Shown piece after piece: positions 27,559 through 36,821 of a stretch of DNA of 64,000 nucleotides. The notes beneath the pieces are model-generated. The model searched no databases. It worked only from the letters and a program-made list of their open reading frames with translations, and was not told the DNA's origin. How positions within the stretch are numbered: position 1 is the stretch's first letter; every line of letters begins with the position of its first letter. This DNA is from Martelella endophytica (GTDB lineage Bacteria; Pseudomonadota; Alphaproteobacteria; Rhizobiales; Rhizobiaceae), in the NCBI RefSeq assembly GCF_000960975.1, contig NZ_CP010803.1, positions 2,383,944-2,447,943 of the forward strand, read 5' to 3'. The translations under genes and the position numbers were made by a program.

Positions 27559-28554
27559 ATGACCAATAGTCCACTGACAATCCTTCTGTGCGGGCCGCGT
27601 GGCTTCTGCGCCGGCGTCGACCGCGCCATCCAGATCGTCGTGCTGGCGCTGAAGCGCTATGGCGCGCCCGTCTATGTGCGCCACGAGATCGTTCACAACC
27701 GCTATGTCGTCGAGGGGCTTGAGGCCAAGGGAGCGATCTTCGTCGAGGAACTCGATGAAATCCCCGTGGAGCATCGCCAGCAGCCGGTGGTATTCTCGGC
27801 GCATGGCGTGCCGAAATCCGTGCCCGCCGATGCCGAGACCCGCAATCTCTTCTATCTCGACGCGACCTGCCCGCTGGTCTCCAAGGTCCACAAGCAGGCG
27901 ATGCGCCACGAGCGGCTCGGCCGCCATGTCGTGCTCATCGGCCATGCCGGCCACCCGGAAGTCATCGGCACGATGGGCCAGCTTCCCGAGGGCGCCGTGT
28001 CGCTGATCGAAACCGTCGAGGATGCCGAGCGCTACGAGCCCGCCGATCCCGACAACCTCGGCTTCGTCACCCAGACCACGCTTTCGGTACAGGATACCGC
28101 GGCCGTCATCGCCAAGCTCCAGGAGCGGTTTCCGAACCTGACGGCGCCGTCGGCCGATTCGATCTGCTACGCGACGACCAACCGGCAGGAAGCCGTCTCG
28201 GCCGCCGCGCCCGGCTGCGACCTCTTCATCATCGTCGGTGCGCCGAACTCCTCGAATTCCCGCCGGCTTGTCGAGGTTGCCAAGCGTGCCGGCGCGAAGG
28301 ATGCGATCCTCGTCCAGCGCGCGGCCGAGCTCGATTTCGATGCCATCGGCGAGATCCGCACGCTCGGCCTTTCGGCCGGTGCCTCGGCGCCCGAAGTCGT
28401 CGTCAACGAGATCATCGAGGCCTTCCGCGCCCGCTTCGATGCCACGGTCGAGCTTGCCGAAACCGCGATCGAGAACGAGCACTTCCTCGTCAACCGCCAG
28501 CTTCGCGACGTCGAGCTGACCGTCGACGACATGGCCTTCGTCAACGGCAGGTAG
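27559..28554 (+). CDS. ispH: 4-hydroxy-3-methylbut-2-enyl diphosphate reductase
   Basis: Last enzyme of the non-mevalonate isoprenoid pathway: converts HMBPP to IPP and DMAPP with an iron-sulfur cluster (331 aa). The three cluster cysteines lie in [30 protein letters not shown] and [13 protein letters not shown]; the substrate-binding [10 protein letters not shown] and [11 protein letters not shown] are intact. ATG at 27559 gives the family N-terminus ([16 protein letters not shown]). An ATG at 27532 that overlaps the previous stop (ATGA) would add 9 residues and cannot be excluded. Followed 11 bases later by thrB. Confidence 0.96.
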   Translation: MTNSPLTILLCGPRGFCAGVDRAIQIVVLALKRYGAPVYVRHEIVHNRYVVEGLEAKGAIFVEELDEIPVEHRQQPVVFSAHGVPKSVPADAETRNLFYLDATCPLVSKVHKQAMRHERLGRHVVLIGHAGHPEVIGTMGQLPEGAVSLIETVEDAERYEPADPDNLGFVTQTTLSVQDTAAVIAKLQERFPNLTAPSADSICYATTNRQEAVSAAAPGCDLFIIVGAPNSSNSRRLVEVAKRAGAKDAILVQRAAELDFDAIGEIRTLGLSAGASAPEVVVNEIIEAFRARFDATVELAETAIENEHFLVNRQLRDVELTVDDMAFVNGR

Positions 28555-28565
28555 GGAATACGCAT

Positions 28566-29534
28566 TTGGCCGTTTATACCGATATCAACGAGGATGACCT
28601 CAAGGCATTCCTCAAGGCGTATGACGCCGGCTCGCTGCTTTCTTATCGCGGCATTGCCGAGGGCGTCGAGAATTCCAACTTCCTCATGCACACGGATCGC
28701 TTCCCGCTAATCCTGACGCTTTACGAGAAGCGCGTGGATGAGAACGACCTGCCGTTCTATCTCGGCCTGATGCAGCATCTCGCCGACCGGGGCCTCTCCT
28801 GCCCATTGCCCTTGCCGCGCAATGACGGCGCGCTTTATGGCCGGCTCTGCGGCCGCCCGGCGGCGCTGATTTCGTTCCTCGAAGGCATGTGGCTCCGCAA
28901 GCCGGCGCCGCAGCATTGCCGCGAGCTGGGCGCAGCCCTTGCCCGCATGCATCTCGCCGGCCAGGATTTTTCGCTGAGGCGGGAGAATGCGCTGTCGCTG
29001 AGGGGCTGGGTCGATCTCTGGGACAAGTCGGCCACCCGCGCGGACGAGGTCCAGATCGGGCTTGAAAGCGAGATCACCGAGGAGCTGGCGCTTCTCGAGG
29101 ACCGCTGGCCGGTCGACCTGCCGGAAGGTGTCATTCATGCCGATCTATTCCCCGACAACGTCTTCTTCATCGGCGAAAAGCTGTCGGGCATCATCGACTT
29201 CTATTTCGCCTGCAACGATTTCCTCGCCTATGACCTCGCCATCTGCCTGAACGCCTGGTGCTTCGAGAAGGATGGCGCCTTCAACGTCACCAAGGCGCGG
29301 GCGCTGCTCGATGGCTACGAGAGCGTCCGTTCGCTGAGTGATACCGAGATCGAGGCGCTGCCGCTGCTCGCGCGCGGCTCGGCGTTGCGCTTCTTCCTGA
29401 CGCGGCTCTACGACTGGCTGATGACGCCTGCCGGCGCGCTGGTGGTGAAGAAGGATCCGCTTGAATATCTGCGCTATCTGCGCTTCCACCGTTCGGTGAG
29501 GAGCGCTGGCGAATACGGTCTGGAACGGGCATGA
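28566..29534 (+). CDS. thrB: Homoserine kinase (APH-fold type)
   Basis: Phosphorylates homoserine in threonine biosynthesis (322 aa). It belongs to the aminoglycoside phosphotransferase-like ThrB found in alphaproteobacteria, not the GHMP type. The catalytic loop is [16 protein letters not shown] (HxDxxxxN) and the metal-binding Asp is in [17 protein letters not shown]. The N-terminus [18 protein letters not shown] is typical. The start is TTG at 28566 after AGGGAAT; no ATG is available before the conserved AVYTDI segment. Overlaps rnhA by four bases (ATGA). Confidence 0.94.
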   Translation: MAVYTDINEDDLKAFLKAYDAGSLLSYRGIAEGVENSNFLMHTDRFPLILTLYEKRVDENDLPFYLGLMQHLADRGLSCPLPLPRNDGALYGRLCGRPAALISFLEGMWLRKPAPQHCRELGAALARMHLAGQDFSLRRENALSLRGWVDLWDKSATRADEVQIGLESEITEELALLEDRWPVDLPEGVIHADLFPDNVFFIGEKLSGIIDFYFACNDFLAYDLAICLNAWCFEKDGAFNVTKARALLDGYESVRSLSDTEIEALPLLARGSALRFFLTRLYDWLMTPAGALVVKKDPLEYLRYLRFHRSVRSAGEYGLERA

Positions 29535-29977
29535 AGACAGTCGAGATTTTTACCGATGGCGCCTGTTCGGGCAATCCCGGACCCGGCGGCTGGGGCGCGG
29601 TGCTGCGCTATGGCGACAAGGAGCGCGAGCTCTCCGGCGGCGAGGCGATGACCACCAACAACCGTATGGAGCTGATGGCCGCGATCGAATCGTTGAAGGC
29701 GCTGAAGGAACCCTGCACCGTCGAGCTTTACACCGACAGCGTCTATCTGAAGGATGGCATCGGCAAGTGGATCTTCGGCTGGAAGAAGAACGGCTGGAAG
29801 ACCGCCGACAAGAAGCCGGTCAAGAATGTCGAGCTCTGGCAGGCGCTCGAGACGGAGCGCAATCGCCACAAGGTGACGCTGCACTGGGTGAAGGGCCATG
29901 CCGGCCATGACGAGAATGAACGCGCCGACGAACTGGCGCGCATGGGAATGGAGCCTTATAAAAAGAAGCGCTCCTGA
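29531..29977 (+). CDS. rnhA: Ribonuclease HI
   Basis: Cleaves the RNA strand of RNA:DNA hybrids, removing primers and R-loops (148 aa, typical). The four acidic metal ligands are visible: Asp in [16 protein letters not shown], Glu in [11 protein letters not shown], Asp in [11 protein letters not shown] and Asp in NERADELAR, with the catalytic His in WVKGHAGH. The basic handle [15 protein letters not shown] is present. The start overlaps the thrB stop (ATGA), indicating coupled translation. Confidence 0.97.
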   Translation: MKTVEIFTDGACSGNPGPGGWGAVLRYGDKERELSGGEAMTTNNRMELMAAIESLKALKEPCTVELYTDSVYLKDGIGKWIFGWKKNGWKTADKKPVKNVELWQALETERNRHKVTLHWVKGHAGHDENERADELARMGMEPYKKKRS

Positions 29978-30052
29978 GCGCCGGTGTTTTGAAATATCAA
30001 TAAGCGGTTCCGGGCGGGTGTGCTGCCACGGGGCGGCAAAGGGAGACCATCC

Positions 30053-30361
30053 ATGATCTTTCATTGTGTATTTGTGCGTTTCCGGGCCGATGTTCCGGCC
30101 ACCGAAAAGCAGGCCATCTATGACGGCATCGCGGCGCTGAAGAACGTCATCGATGGCATCATCGAGGTGAAATCCGGCGCCAATGTTTCGCCGGAAGGCC
30201 TCGATAGCGGCTATTCCGACGGCTTCATCGTTACCTTCGAGAATGCCGCCGCTCGCGACGTTTACCTCGAGCACCCCGACCACAAGGCCGTCGGCGAGCG
30301 CCTTGTCGCCGCCGCCGCCGGTGGCATTTCCGGGCTTTTGGTGTTTGATATGCGGGGGTGA
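30053..30361 (+). CDS. Dabb family (stress-responsive alpha/beta-barrel) protein
   Basis: Small dimeric ferredoxin-like barrel protein (102 aa). The family pattern FHCVFVRFRADV, then IYDGIAALKNVIDGIIEVKSG, GYSDGFIVTFEN and YLEHPDHKAVGERLV is complete. Function is unknown; relatives include plant stress proteins and olivetolic-acid-cyclase-like folds. ATG at 30053 follows GGGAGA; the longer frame from 30020 adds non-conserved residues. Lies alone between rnhA and ruvC. Confidence 0.85.
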   Translation: MIFHCVFVRFRADVPATEKQAIYDGIAALKNVIDGIIEVKSGANVSPEGLDSGYSDGFIVTFENAAARDVYLEHPDHKAVGERLVAAAAGGISGLLVFDMRG

Positions 30362-30382
30362 AGCCCCTTCTTCCCGCGCAAT

Positions 30383-30397
30383 GTTTTCGCTTTGTTC
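30383..30397 (+). promoter_or_regulatory. Possible LexA-type direct repeat upstream of ruvC
   Basis: GTTT-TCGCTTT-GTTC matches the alphaproteobacterial SOS box pattern GTTC-N7-GTTC at seven of eight positions and lies 45 bases before the ruvC start. Damage-inducible ruvCAB would make sense, but the imperfect first half makes this a weak call. Confidence 0.3.
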
Positions 30398-30441
30398 ACT
30401 TTTCTCTGGAAGGCTTGTGCCGACACGGATAGGGTGAACGC

Positions 30442-30954
30442 ATGGAAAAGACGATTCGCATTCTCGGCATCGATCCGGGGCTGAGGCGCACCGGCTGGGG
30501 CGTGATCGAGACGCTTGGCAACTCGCTGAAGTTCATCGATTCCGGCACGGTGACGTCCGATGGCGACATGGATCTGGCTTCGCGACTCAGGCAGCTTCAT
30601 GACGGGCTGTCGGAGGTGGTGCACGGCTATCGTCCGGATGAGGCGGCCGTCGAGCAGACCTTCGTCAACAAGGATGCCGTCGCGACGCTGAAGCTCGGAC
30701 AGGCGCGTGGCATCGCCCTGTTGGTGCCATCGCTCGCCGGTCTCCGGGTTGCCGAATATGCGCCGAACGCGGTCAAGAAGGCCGTGATCGGCGTCGGCCA
30801 TGGCGACAAGGAGCAGATCCACATGATGCTCAAGGTCCTGATGCCGCGGGTGAAATTCAAGGGCAGCGATGCTGCCGATGCGCTGGCGATCGCCATCTGC
30901 CACGCGCACAATCGCGGCGGCAACCGGATGCTGCAGGCGGCAATGGCGGGCTGA
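30442..30954 (+). CDS. ruvC: Holliday junction resolvase RuvC
   Basis: Endonuclease that cuts Holliday junctions symmetrically at the end of homologous recombination (170 aa). The acidic metal-binding residues are in [21 protein letters not shown] and [15 protein letters not shown], and the DNA-contact segment [14 protein letters not shown] is conserved. First gene of ruvC-ruvA-ruvB; ruvA starts 20 bases after its stop. A degenerate SOS-like repeat lies upstream. Confidence 0.97.
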   Translation: MEKTIRILGIDPGLRRTGWGVIETLGNSLKFIDSGTVTSDGDMDLASRLRQLHDGLSEVVHGYRPDEAAVEQTFVNKDAVATLKLGQARGIALLVPSLAGLRVAEYAPNAVKKAVIGVGHGDKEQIHMMLKVLMPRVKFKGSDAADALAIAICHAHNRGGNRMLQAAMAG

Positions 30955-30973
30955 CCGCGATGAGGGACCAACA

Positions 30974-31594
30974 ATGATTGGCAAGCTCAAGGGCGTGATT
31001 GACGAGATCGGCGACGACCATGTGCTCGTCGATGTGCACGGCGTCTGCTACGTCGCCTTCTGTTCGGCGCGTACACTGTCACGCATCGGTTCGCCCGGAG
31101 AGGCGGTGACGCTGGTCATCGAGACCTTCGTGCGCGAGGATCAGCTCAAGCTTTACGGCTTTATCAGCGCAGAGGAGCGCGGCTGGTTTAACCTGCTGCA
31201 GAGCGTGCAGGGCGTCGGCACCCGCGTGGCGTTGGCCATTCTGTCGACGCTGACTGCCGGCGAGATCGCCAATGCCATCGCGCTCGGCGACAAGACCGCC
31301 GTTTCCCGCGCGCCGGGTGTCGGCCCGAAGGTGGCGACCCGCATCGTCACCGAGCTCAAGAACAAGGTGCCGGCCGGTCTTTCGATGGGCGACAATGAGG
31401 CGATTTCATTCCGCCGCGATGTCGGCGAAGGCGCGGCACCCGCCGCCGTTTCCGATGCCATCTCGGCGCTTTCCAATCTCGGCTATTCCCGCGACCAGGC
31501 CGCCGGCGCTGTCGCTGCGGCGCTGAAGGCGGCGGGCGAGGGGGCGGAAAGTGCGGTTTTGATCCGGCTGGGGCTGAAGGAATTGGCGAATTGA
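30974..31594 (+). CDS. ruvA: Holliday junction branch migration protein RuvA
   Basis: Tetrameric DNA-binding protein that grips Holliday junctions and guides the RuvB motor (206 aa). It has an N-terminal OB-fold ([20 protein letters not shown]), helix-hairpin-helix motifs in [18 protein letters not shown] and [15 protein letters not shown], and a C-terminal RuvB-contact domain ([18 protein letters not shown]). ATG at 30974 is chosen over a long upstream frame that runs through ruvC. Gap to ruvB is 57 bases. Confidence 0.97.
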   Translation: MIGKLKGVIDEIGDDHVLVDVHGVCYVAFCSARTLSRIGSPGEAVTLVIETFVREDQLKLYGFISAEERGWFNLLQSVQGVGTRVALAILSTLTAGEIANAIALGDKTAVSRAPGVGPKVATRIVTELKNKVPAGLSMGDNEAISFRRDVGEGAAPAAVSDAISALSNLGYSRDQAAGAVAAALKAAGEGAESAVLIRLGLKELAN

Positions 31595-31651
31595 CGCGGT
31601 TTCATTATTGTTGCCCTCGATGAGCCTGAACAGAGAAAAGCTTGAACGTTC

Positions 31652-32686
31652 ATGAATGACGAAAGCCGCCTGATATCGCCCGACAAGCGCGGCGAGGACC
31701 TTGACGCGGCCCTCAGGCCGCAGACGCTTGACGATTTTACCGGTCAGGCGGAAGCGCGCGCGAACCTGAAGGTGTTCATCGAGGCGGCCAAGCGCCGTGG
31801 TGAGGCGCTGGACCATGTGCTGTTCGTTGGTCCGCCGGGGCTGGGCAAGACCACGCTGGCGCAGATCATGGCCAAGGAACTCGGCGTCAATTTCCGCTCC
31901 ACCTCCGGACCCGTGATCGCCAAGGCCGGTGACCTGGCGGCGCTTTTGACCAATCTCGAAGAACGCGACGTGCTGTTCATCGATGAAATTCATCGGCTGA
32001 GTCCTGCAGTCGAGGAAATCCTTTATCCGGCGATGGAAGATTTTCAGCTCGACCTGATCATCGGCGAGGGGCCTGCGGCGCGGTCGGTGAAGATCGATCT
32101 GTCGAAATTCACTCTGGTCGCCGCGACCACGCGTCTTGGCCTGCTGACGACACCGCTGCGCGATCGTTTCGGCATTCCCGTGCGGCTCAATTTCTACACG
32201 GTCGAGGAACTGGAAGGCATCATTCGTCGCGGCGCGCGGCTGATGGGGCTTACCATGAGCGATGACGGCGCCCGCGAGATTGCCCGCCGGGCCCGCGGGA
32301 CGCCGCGCATTGCCGGCAGACTTCTGCGCCGCGTGCGCGATTTTGCGGAAGTGGCCGATGCCGGTGAAGTCTCGCGCGCAATCGCCGACGAGGCTCTGAC
32401 ACGGCTTGAGGTCGACCATATGGGCCTCGACCAGCTCGACCGGCGCTACCTCAACATGATCTGCCAGCATTTCGGTGGCGGTCCGGTGGGCATCGAGACG
32501 ATTGCGGCGGGACTCTCCGAACCGCGCGATGCGATCGAGGACATCATCGAGCCCTACATGATCCAGCAGGGCCTGATCCAGCGCACGCCGCGCGGGCGAG
32601 TGATGACCGCAACTGCCTGGAAACACCTCGGCCTCAATCCCCCGAAGGAAATCGACCAGTTCCGGCTGTTCGACGAGGGCGAGTGA
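31652..32686 (+). CDS. ruvB: Holliday junction branch migration ATPase RuvB
   Basis: AAA+ hexameric motor that drives branch migration with RuvA (344 aa). Walker A is [11 protein letters not shown], Walker [12 protein letters not shown], sensor 1 [19 protein letters not shown] and sensor 2 [12 protein letters not shown]. The C-terminal winged helix ends [20 protein letters not shown]. The 3' end overlaps the convergent AraC regulator by 53 bases, so the last 17 codons are read on both strands. Confidence 0.98.
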   Translation: MNDESRLISPDKRGEDLDAALRPQTLDDFTGQAEARANLKVFIEAAKRRGEALDHVLFVGPPGLGKTTLAQIMAKELGVNFRSTSGPVIAKAGDLAALLTNLEERDVLFIDEIHRLSPAVEEILYPAMEDFQLDLIIGEGPAARSVKIDLSKFTLVAATTRLGLLTTPLRDRFGIPVRLNFYTVEELEGIIRRGARLMGLTMSDDGAREIARRARGTPRIAGRLLRRVRDFAEVADAGEVSRAIADEALTRLEVDHMGLDQLDRRYLNMICQHFGGGPVGIETIAAGLSEPRDAIEDIIEPYMIQQGLIQRTPRGRVMTATAWKHLGLNPPKEIDQFRLFDEGE

Positions 32687-33557
32687 GGGCCTGGAACCGG
32701 CCGGGCGTCATGCCGTAGGTTTTCTTGAAGTGCCGCGACATGTGGCTCTGGTCGGAAAAGCCGGCGGTCATGGCCGCAGCGGCGAGTGTTTCCCCGTTGG
32801 CGATCATCGCCTTTGCCCGCGCCAGCCTGCGCTGGACGAGATAGCGATGCGGGCTGGTGCCATAAAGCGCGCGAAACTGGCGTGCGAGGGTGAACCGGTC
32901 GATGCCGGCGATGGTCTCCAGCTGTTCGGAGTTGATCGTCTCTTCGACGGAGTCTTCCAGGAAATCGCGGCAGCGGCCGAGTGCCCTTCGGTCGAATGAT
33001 TTTCTGGCGAGGCCCTGAGCGTCGCCGAGGCGGACGAGGTGCTGGGCAATCTCGGCGATCAGACCGTCGCGCTTCAATTCCCCCATTTCTCCGTCAAGTT
33101 CATCGAGAGCTTCAGCGAGGCTCGCGCGCAATGGCCTGTCGTCGGCCACCGGGTCACGCACGAAGGGCAGGGCGCGTGCGAGGCCTTCGGTCGCGGCCAT
33201 GATCTTTTCCGGCGGCAGGTAGATCATCCGGTAGGTGAGGCCGTCCTCGCCGCCGGCACCACCGTCATGCAGCTCATCCGGGTGCAGGATGATCAGCCGA
33301 CCCGGCGTCGAAAAGCGCGACGCGCCGCGATAGGAGAAGGTCTGGATGCCCGCCATGGTCAGCCCCAGCGCATAGGTGTCGTGCCGATGCGGTGAAAAGC
33401 CGTTGCCGGAGAACCGCGCTTCCAGCCGTTCGATGCCGTCTTCGGCGGGCGCGGCAATGATGGCGTCCCGCTTGCACGAACGTTCAAGATCGCCGCCCTC
33501 GGCTCTCGCTAGGATGGCGGCCGACCGTTCAAATCCCTTTCCGGAGTTCGCATTCAT
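32634..33557 (-). CDS. AraC family transcriptional regulator
   Basis: DNA-binding regulator (307 aa) with an N-terminal cupin-like effector domain ([34 protein letters not shown]). The C-terminal pair of helix-turn-helix motifs is [21 protein letters not shown] and [20 protein letters not shown], ending [15 protein letters not shown]. Its ATG at 33557 overlaps, head to head, the ATG of the DUF2000 gene at 33556; the pairing suggests it controls that gene. The ribosome site is poor. A longer frame from 33698 would run through the DUF2000 coding region. The 3' end overlaps ruvB by 53 bases. Confidence 0.88.
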   Translation of the reverse strand: MNANSGKGFERSAAILARAEGGDLERSCKRDAIIAAPAEDGIERLEARFSGNGFSPHRHDTYALGLTMAGIQTFSYRGASRFSTPGRLIILHPDELHDGGAGGEDGLTYRMIYLPPEKIMAATEGLARALPFVRDPVADDRPLRASLAEALDELDGEMGELKRDGLIAEIAQHLVRLGDAQGLARKSFDRRALGRCRDFLEDSVEETINSEQLETIAGIDRFTLARQFRALYGTSPHRYLVQRRLARAKAMIANGETLAAAAMTAGFSDQSHMSRHFKKTYGMTPGRFQALTRPRRTAGTGRFPSGD

Positions 33558-33963
33558 GTTCGACACCAAATTCGTCATCGTCGTGCGCGAGGACCTTGCG
33601 CAGTGGCAGAAGCTCAACGTCACCGCCTTTCTCGCGACCGGTGTCGCAAGCGCCGAGGACGGGCTGATGGGGGAAGAATACAGGGATGGCGCCGGCAATG
33701 TCTATCACCCGCTCTGCGCCCAGCCGATCATCGTCCTCGGCGCCGATGGCGACACTCTGAAGAAGGTTCAGACCCGCGCGCTCGAACGCGGCGTGCCGGC
33801 CTCGCTCTACATTGAGGAGATGTTCTCGACGGGGCACGATGCCGCCAACCGGGCTGTCTTCGCCGAATTTTCGCCGGAGGATGCCAGGGTCGTCGGCATT
33901 GCCTTCCGGGCGGAGAAGAAGATCGCCGACAAGATTTCGAAGGGCGCGAAGATGCATCCGTGA
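33556..33963 (+). CDS. DUF2000 domain protein
   Basis: Small protein (135 aa) of the DUF2000/YbaK-independent 'PTH2-like' family: DTKFVIVVREDLAQWQKLNV, FLATGVASAEDGLMGE, the segment PIIVLGADGDTLKKVQTRAL and the C-terminal VVGIAFRAEKKIADKISK. The fold resembles peptidyl-tRNA hydrolase 2, but no activity is established. GGAG sits 8 bases before the ATG. It shares its start region with a divergent AraC regulator, a pair I have seen in other genomes. A hairpin separates it from the convergent phytase-like gene. Confidence 0.83.
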   Translation: MFDTKFVIVVREDLAQWQKLNVTAFLATGVASAEDGLMGEEYRDGAGNVYHPLCAQPIIVLGADGDTLKKVQTRALERGVPASLYIEEMFSTGHDAANRAVFAEFSPEDARVVGIAFRAEKKIADKISKGAKMHP

Positions 33964-33967
33964 AGAA

Positions 33968-33993
33968 CGCCCGGCGGCACTGGCTGCCGGGCG
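33968..33993. terminator. Hairpin between convergent DUF2000 and phytase-like genes
   Basis: CGCCCGGCGGC (33968-33978) pairs with GCTGCCGGGCG (33983-33993), one G-U pair on the plus strand, around ACTG. It lies in the 37-base gap between two convergent stops and probably serves both directions, though no U-run follows. Confidence 0.6.
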
Positions 33994-34000
33994 CCCGGGC

Positions 34001-35341
34001 TTACTGCGCGTTCAGGAAGTCGGCGACTTCGAGGATCACGAATTCGTTGTCGTCCGCAGCATCGACCTTGCGGCCGGCGGAAAAGGGCAGGTTGTTGTCA
34101 TTGCCGACGATGATGTGGGTCGGATCGACCACGTCGACGTTCTCGATGGTGACGAAGGGCATGGTGTAGACACCGTCCTTGCCGCCCTGGCGGGCGACGC
34201 CATCCGGATCGGCAATCGCCATCAGGTCGATATAGCCGATCTTGCGGGCCGCGCCGTTGACGTTGTCGTCGTTCATCTCGATCTTGTAGATGCGCTTCAG
34301 CGTGGCGGGCTTTTCGAAGCAGCCGGTGGCAGTGTCGGAGGCGCAGGCCATCGATGGGTCGCCTTCGCCGCCGTCGCGCTCGATGACGAGGCCGGTGGTG
34401 GCATCAACCATGTTGAAATCGCCGATATTGGTGCCGCCATCGGCGAAGGGGTAGAGCCAGTAGCGCCCGGTCCATTCCTGGGCGGCGGTATCGAATTCGA
34501 GCACGCGCAGTGCCTGCTTGCCATCCACCGTTTCGGGCTTGCCGTCTGTCACGATCGGCTTTTCCAGCATGGCATAGAGATGCCCGCCGTCCGGAGAGAT
34601 CGCCATGCCTTCGAAACCGCCGGAGCGCGGCAGGTTGTAGGCGGGGAGTTCGGCGCCGGGATTCGGCATCGAAAGGGCGACGTTGTCGGGCGACATCACC
34701 GGCTTGCCATCGGCAAGCGTGGCGAACACGGCCTGCAGCGCGCCATCGGCATCAAACTTCAGCAGGTAGGGGCCGAGTTCGTCGCCGATCCAGAAGCCGT
34801 CTTCAACCGGCTGGATCGACTCGATGTCGAAATCCGCGCCGGTCAGGTAGCGGCTGTCTGAGCCTTCCATCACGATCGGGAACGGGGCGACCATGTCGGG
34901 GTCGGAGAGGAAGATGGTAGTCTTGCGGTCAACCGTGCCGGTGTCCCAGTCAAAGGCGATGTGGTGGATCATCAGCGCGGCGTCAGAGGAGTTGGCCTTG
35001 GCGCCGAAGCCGTTGTCGGAGAGCGACCAGAAGCTGCCATCGTCCATGGCCTTGATGCCGGAAAACCCCTGCACGGGCTGACCGTCGAACGGGGTCGAGA
35101 GACCGGTTTCGCGCTTGGCCGACATGCCGGGCACGCTGCCGATTTCGGTGACGCGCGGCTGGCCGAGCTTCAGGAACTTCGCGGAGGTCTGGAGATAGGC
35201 CGGCGCATCGGCCGGAGCGGCGATGATGGTGTTTGCCGGCAGAATCGCATGGGAGGAAAGCGTCGCCGGAAACTGGGTGTCGTCGGCGAGTGCCGTACCG
35301 GCGAGGAGGGCTGCACCAGCGGCGAGGAGGAGGGTCTTCAT
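34001..35341 (-). CDS. Secreted phytase-like esterase family protein
   Basis: Exported protein of 446 aa in the 'esterase-like activity of phytase' family (beta-propeller). The signal peptide is MKTLLLAAGAALLAGTALA with mature start DDTQ. Propeller-like repeats include GFSGIKAMDDGSFWSLSDNG, FDIESIQPVEDGFWIGDELG and GGFEGMAISPDGGHLYAM, all typical of the family. Phosphate release from organic phosphates is suspected but unproven. A perfect 11-bp inverted repeat ends three bases before the ATG and contains its only ribosome site (GGGGAT), suggesting control of translation. It lies 83 bases downstream of rnd on the same strand. Confidence 0.87.
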   Translation of the reverse strand: MKTLLLAAGAALLAGTALADDTQFPATLSSHAILPANTIIAAPADAPAYLQTSAKFLKLGQPRVTEIGSVPGMSAKRETGLSTPFDGQPVQGFSGIKAMDDGSFWSLSDNGFGAKANSSDAALMIHHIAFDWDTGTVDRKTTIFLSDPDMVAPFPIVMEGSDSRYLTGADFDIESIQPVEDGFWIGDELGPYLLKFDADGALQAVFATLADGKPVMSPDNVALSMPNPGAELPAYNLPRSGGFEGMAISPDGGHLYAMLEKPIVTDGKPETVDGKQALRVLEFDTAAQEWTGRYWLYPFADGGTNIGDFNMVDATTGLVIERDGGEGDPSMACASDTATGCFEKPATLKRIYKIEMNDDNVNGAARKIGYIDLMAIADPDGVARQGGKDGVYTMPFVTIENVDVVDPTHIIVGNDNNLPFSAGRKVDAADDNEFVILEVADFLNAQ

Positions 35342-35344
35342 GAA

Positions 35345-35379
35345 ATATCCCCGATGTGTTGAAAACAGATCGGGGATAT
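35345..35379 (-). promoter_or_regulatory. RBS-sequestering hairpin before the phytase-like gene
   Basis: On the minus strand ATATCCCCGAT and ATCGGGGATAT form a perfect 11-bp stem with a 13-base loop. The second arm holds the purine-rich GGGGAT that is the only candidate Shine-Dalgarno site and ends 3 bases before the ATG. In the folded state ribosomes could not bind. Alternatively the DNA palindrome is an operator. Confidence 0.55.
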
Positions 35380-35424
35380 GCGCGTCTCATGTCGCCTGTT
35401 TCACGAAGCGATGAAGCTTTCGTG

Positions 35425-36600
35425 TCAGACCGAAATCATCTCGACCTTGCGCTCGACGAAGCGCAGGGCAACCTCGCCGTTGAGCAGCTGCAGCGCCGGC
35501 TCGCCATAGAGCTTGCGGCGCCAGCCGCGCATGGCTTCGACATCGGCGTTCTCGCCATCGGAGGCGATCTTGTCGAGGTCTTCCGAAGAGGCGATGACGC
35601 GGGCAGCAACCTGGTTCTGCTCGGCGACGATCTTGAGCAGCACCTTCAGCAGTTCTGATGCCGCGGCGGCGCCCTCGGGCAGCTGCGGCTGTCTCGGCAG
35701 ACGCGGCAGATCGGCCTTCGGGATGGCAAGCGCCATCTTCACCGCCTCCATCAGCCCGGCGGCAGATTGCGACCGCTCCCAGCCCTTGGGGATCATGCGC
35801 AGCTTTGCTAACGCCTCCGGCTCGGTCGGATGCTGCTGCGCAATCTCGTAGATCGCGTCATCTTTCAGCACCCGACGGCGCGGGACGTCGCGATCGCGCG
35901 CCTCGTTCTCGCGCCATTCGGCAACCTTCTGCATCACGGCGAAGTCGAGCGGTTTCTTGATCCGGAGCTTCAGCCGCGTCCAGGCCTTTTCCGGCGGCAG
36001 GTCATAGGTCTCCGGCGTCTCCAGGATCGCCATCTCCTCTTCCACCCAGTCGGTGCGGCCCTCGCGCTCAAGCTCCTCTTTCAGCTTCAGGTAGACGTCG
36101 CGTAGATGGGTGACGTCGGCCAGCGCATAGGAAAGCTGTTTGTCGTCGAGCGGGCGGGCGCGCCAGTCGGTAAAGCGTGAGGATTTGTCGATATGCGCGC
36201 CGGTCAGGCGCGAGACGAGCTGGTCATAGGAGATGCTGTCGCCAAAGCCGCAGACCATCGCGGCAACCTGCGTGTCGAACAGCGGCGCCGGCAGCATATT
36301 GCCGAGGTGATAGACAATCTCCAGATCCTGCCGGGCGGCGTGAAACACCTTCACCACGGACGGATCGGCCATCAGCGCGAAAAACGGCTTCAGATCAAGG
36401 CCCTTGGCCAGCGGGTCTACCAGCACTTCGAGATCGGGACTTGCCATCTGGATCAGGCAAAGCTCCGGCCAGAACGTGCTTTCGCGAATGAATTCGGTGT
36501 CGACGGTGACAAAATCGGATTTGGCGAGCTTGACGCAAGCCTCTTCGAGAGCGGCAGTGGTTTCAATCATCTTCAAAAAATCATCTTCCGGTTCTGTCAC
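35425..36600 (-). CDS. rnd: Ribonuclease D
   Basis: 3'-5' exoribonuclease that trims tRNA and other stable RNA 3' ends (391 aa). The DEDDy exonuclease residues are visible: Asp and Glu in FVTVDTEFIRE, Asp in FHAARQDLEIVYHL, and Tyr-x3-Asp in LSYALADVTHLRDVYL. The C-terminal half contains an HRDC domain (VAEWRENEARDRDVPRRR). GTG at 36600 follows GAAGGAAAG; an ATG 10 codons inside (36570) is an alternative start. Divergent from aspS, as in other rhizobia. Confidence 0.94.
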   Translation of the reverse strand: MTEPEDDFLKMIETTAALEEACVKLAKSDFVTVDTEFIRESTFWPELCLIQMASPDLEVLVDPLAKGLDLKPFFALMADPSVVKVFHAARQDLEIVYHLGNMLPAPLFDTQVAAMVCGFGDSISYDQLVSRLTGAHIDKSSRFTDWRARPLDDKQLSYALADVTHLRDVYLKLKEELEREGRTDWVEEEMAILETPETYDLPPEKAWTRLKLRIKKPLDFAVMQKVAEWRENEARDRDVPRRRVLKDDAIYEIAQQHPTEPEALAKLRMIPKGWERSQSAAGLMEAVKMALAIPKADLPRLPRQPQLPEGAAAASELLKVLLKIVAEQNQVAARVIASSEDLDKIASDGENADVEAMRGWRRKLYGEPALQLLNGEVALRFVERKVEMISV

Positions 36601-36821
36601 CTTTCCTTCGCCTTTGCGGCGGTGATGTCAAGGTCGGGGCTGCGTCGAAACACCTCTCTGACGCTGGCCGCGTGTTGCAAAACGTGGGCGCGGCGGCTGT
36701 TTTGATCTGCAGGAAGGGGCTTTTCCTTGACAAACGGGCACCGCCATGCGTTTTTCCGCCGAAATTCATGAGAAGGGTCGTGCGCCTCGTCACGCCCTGA
36801 AACCCGTTACGGATTAAGTCC

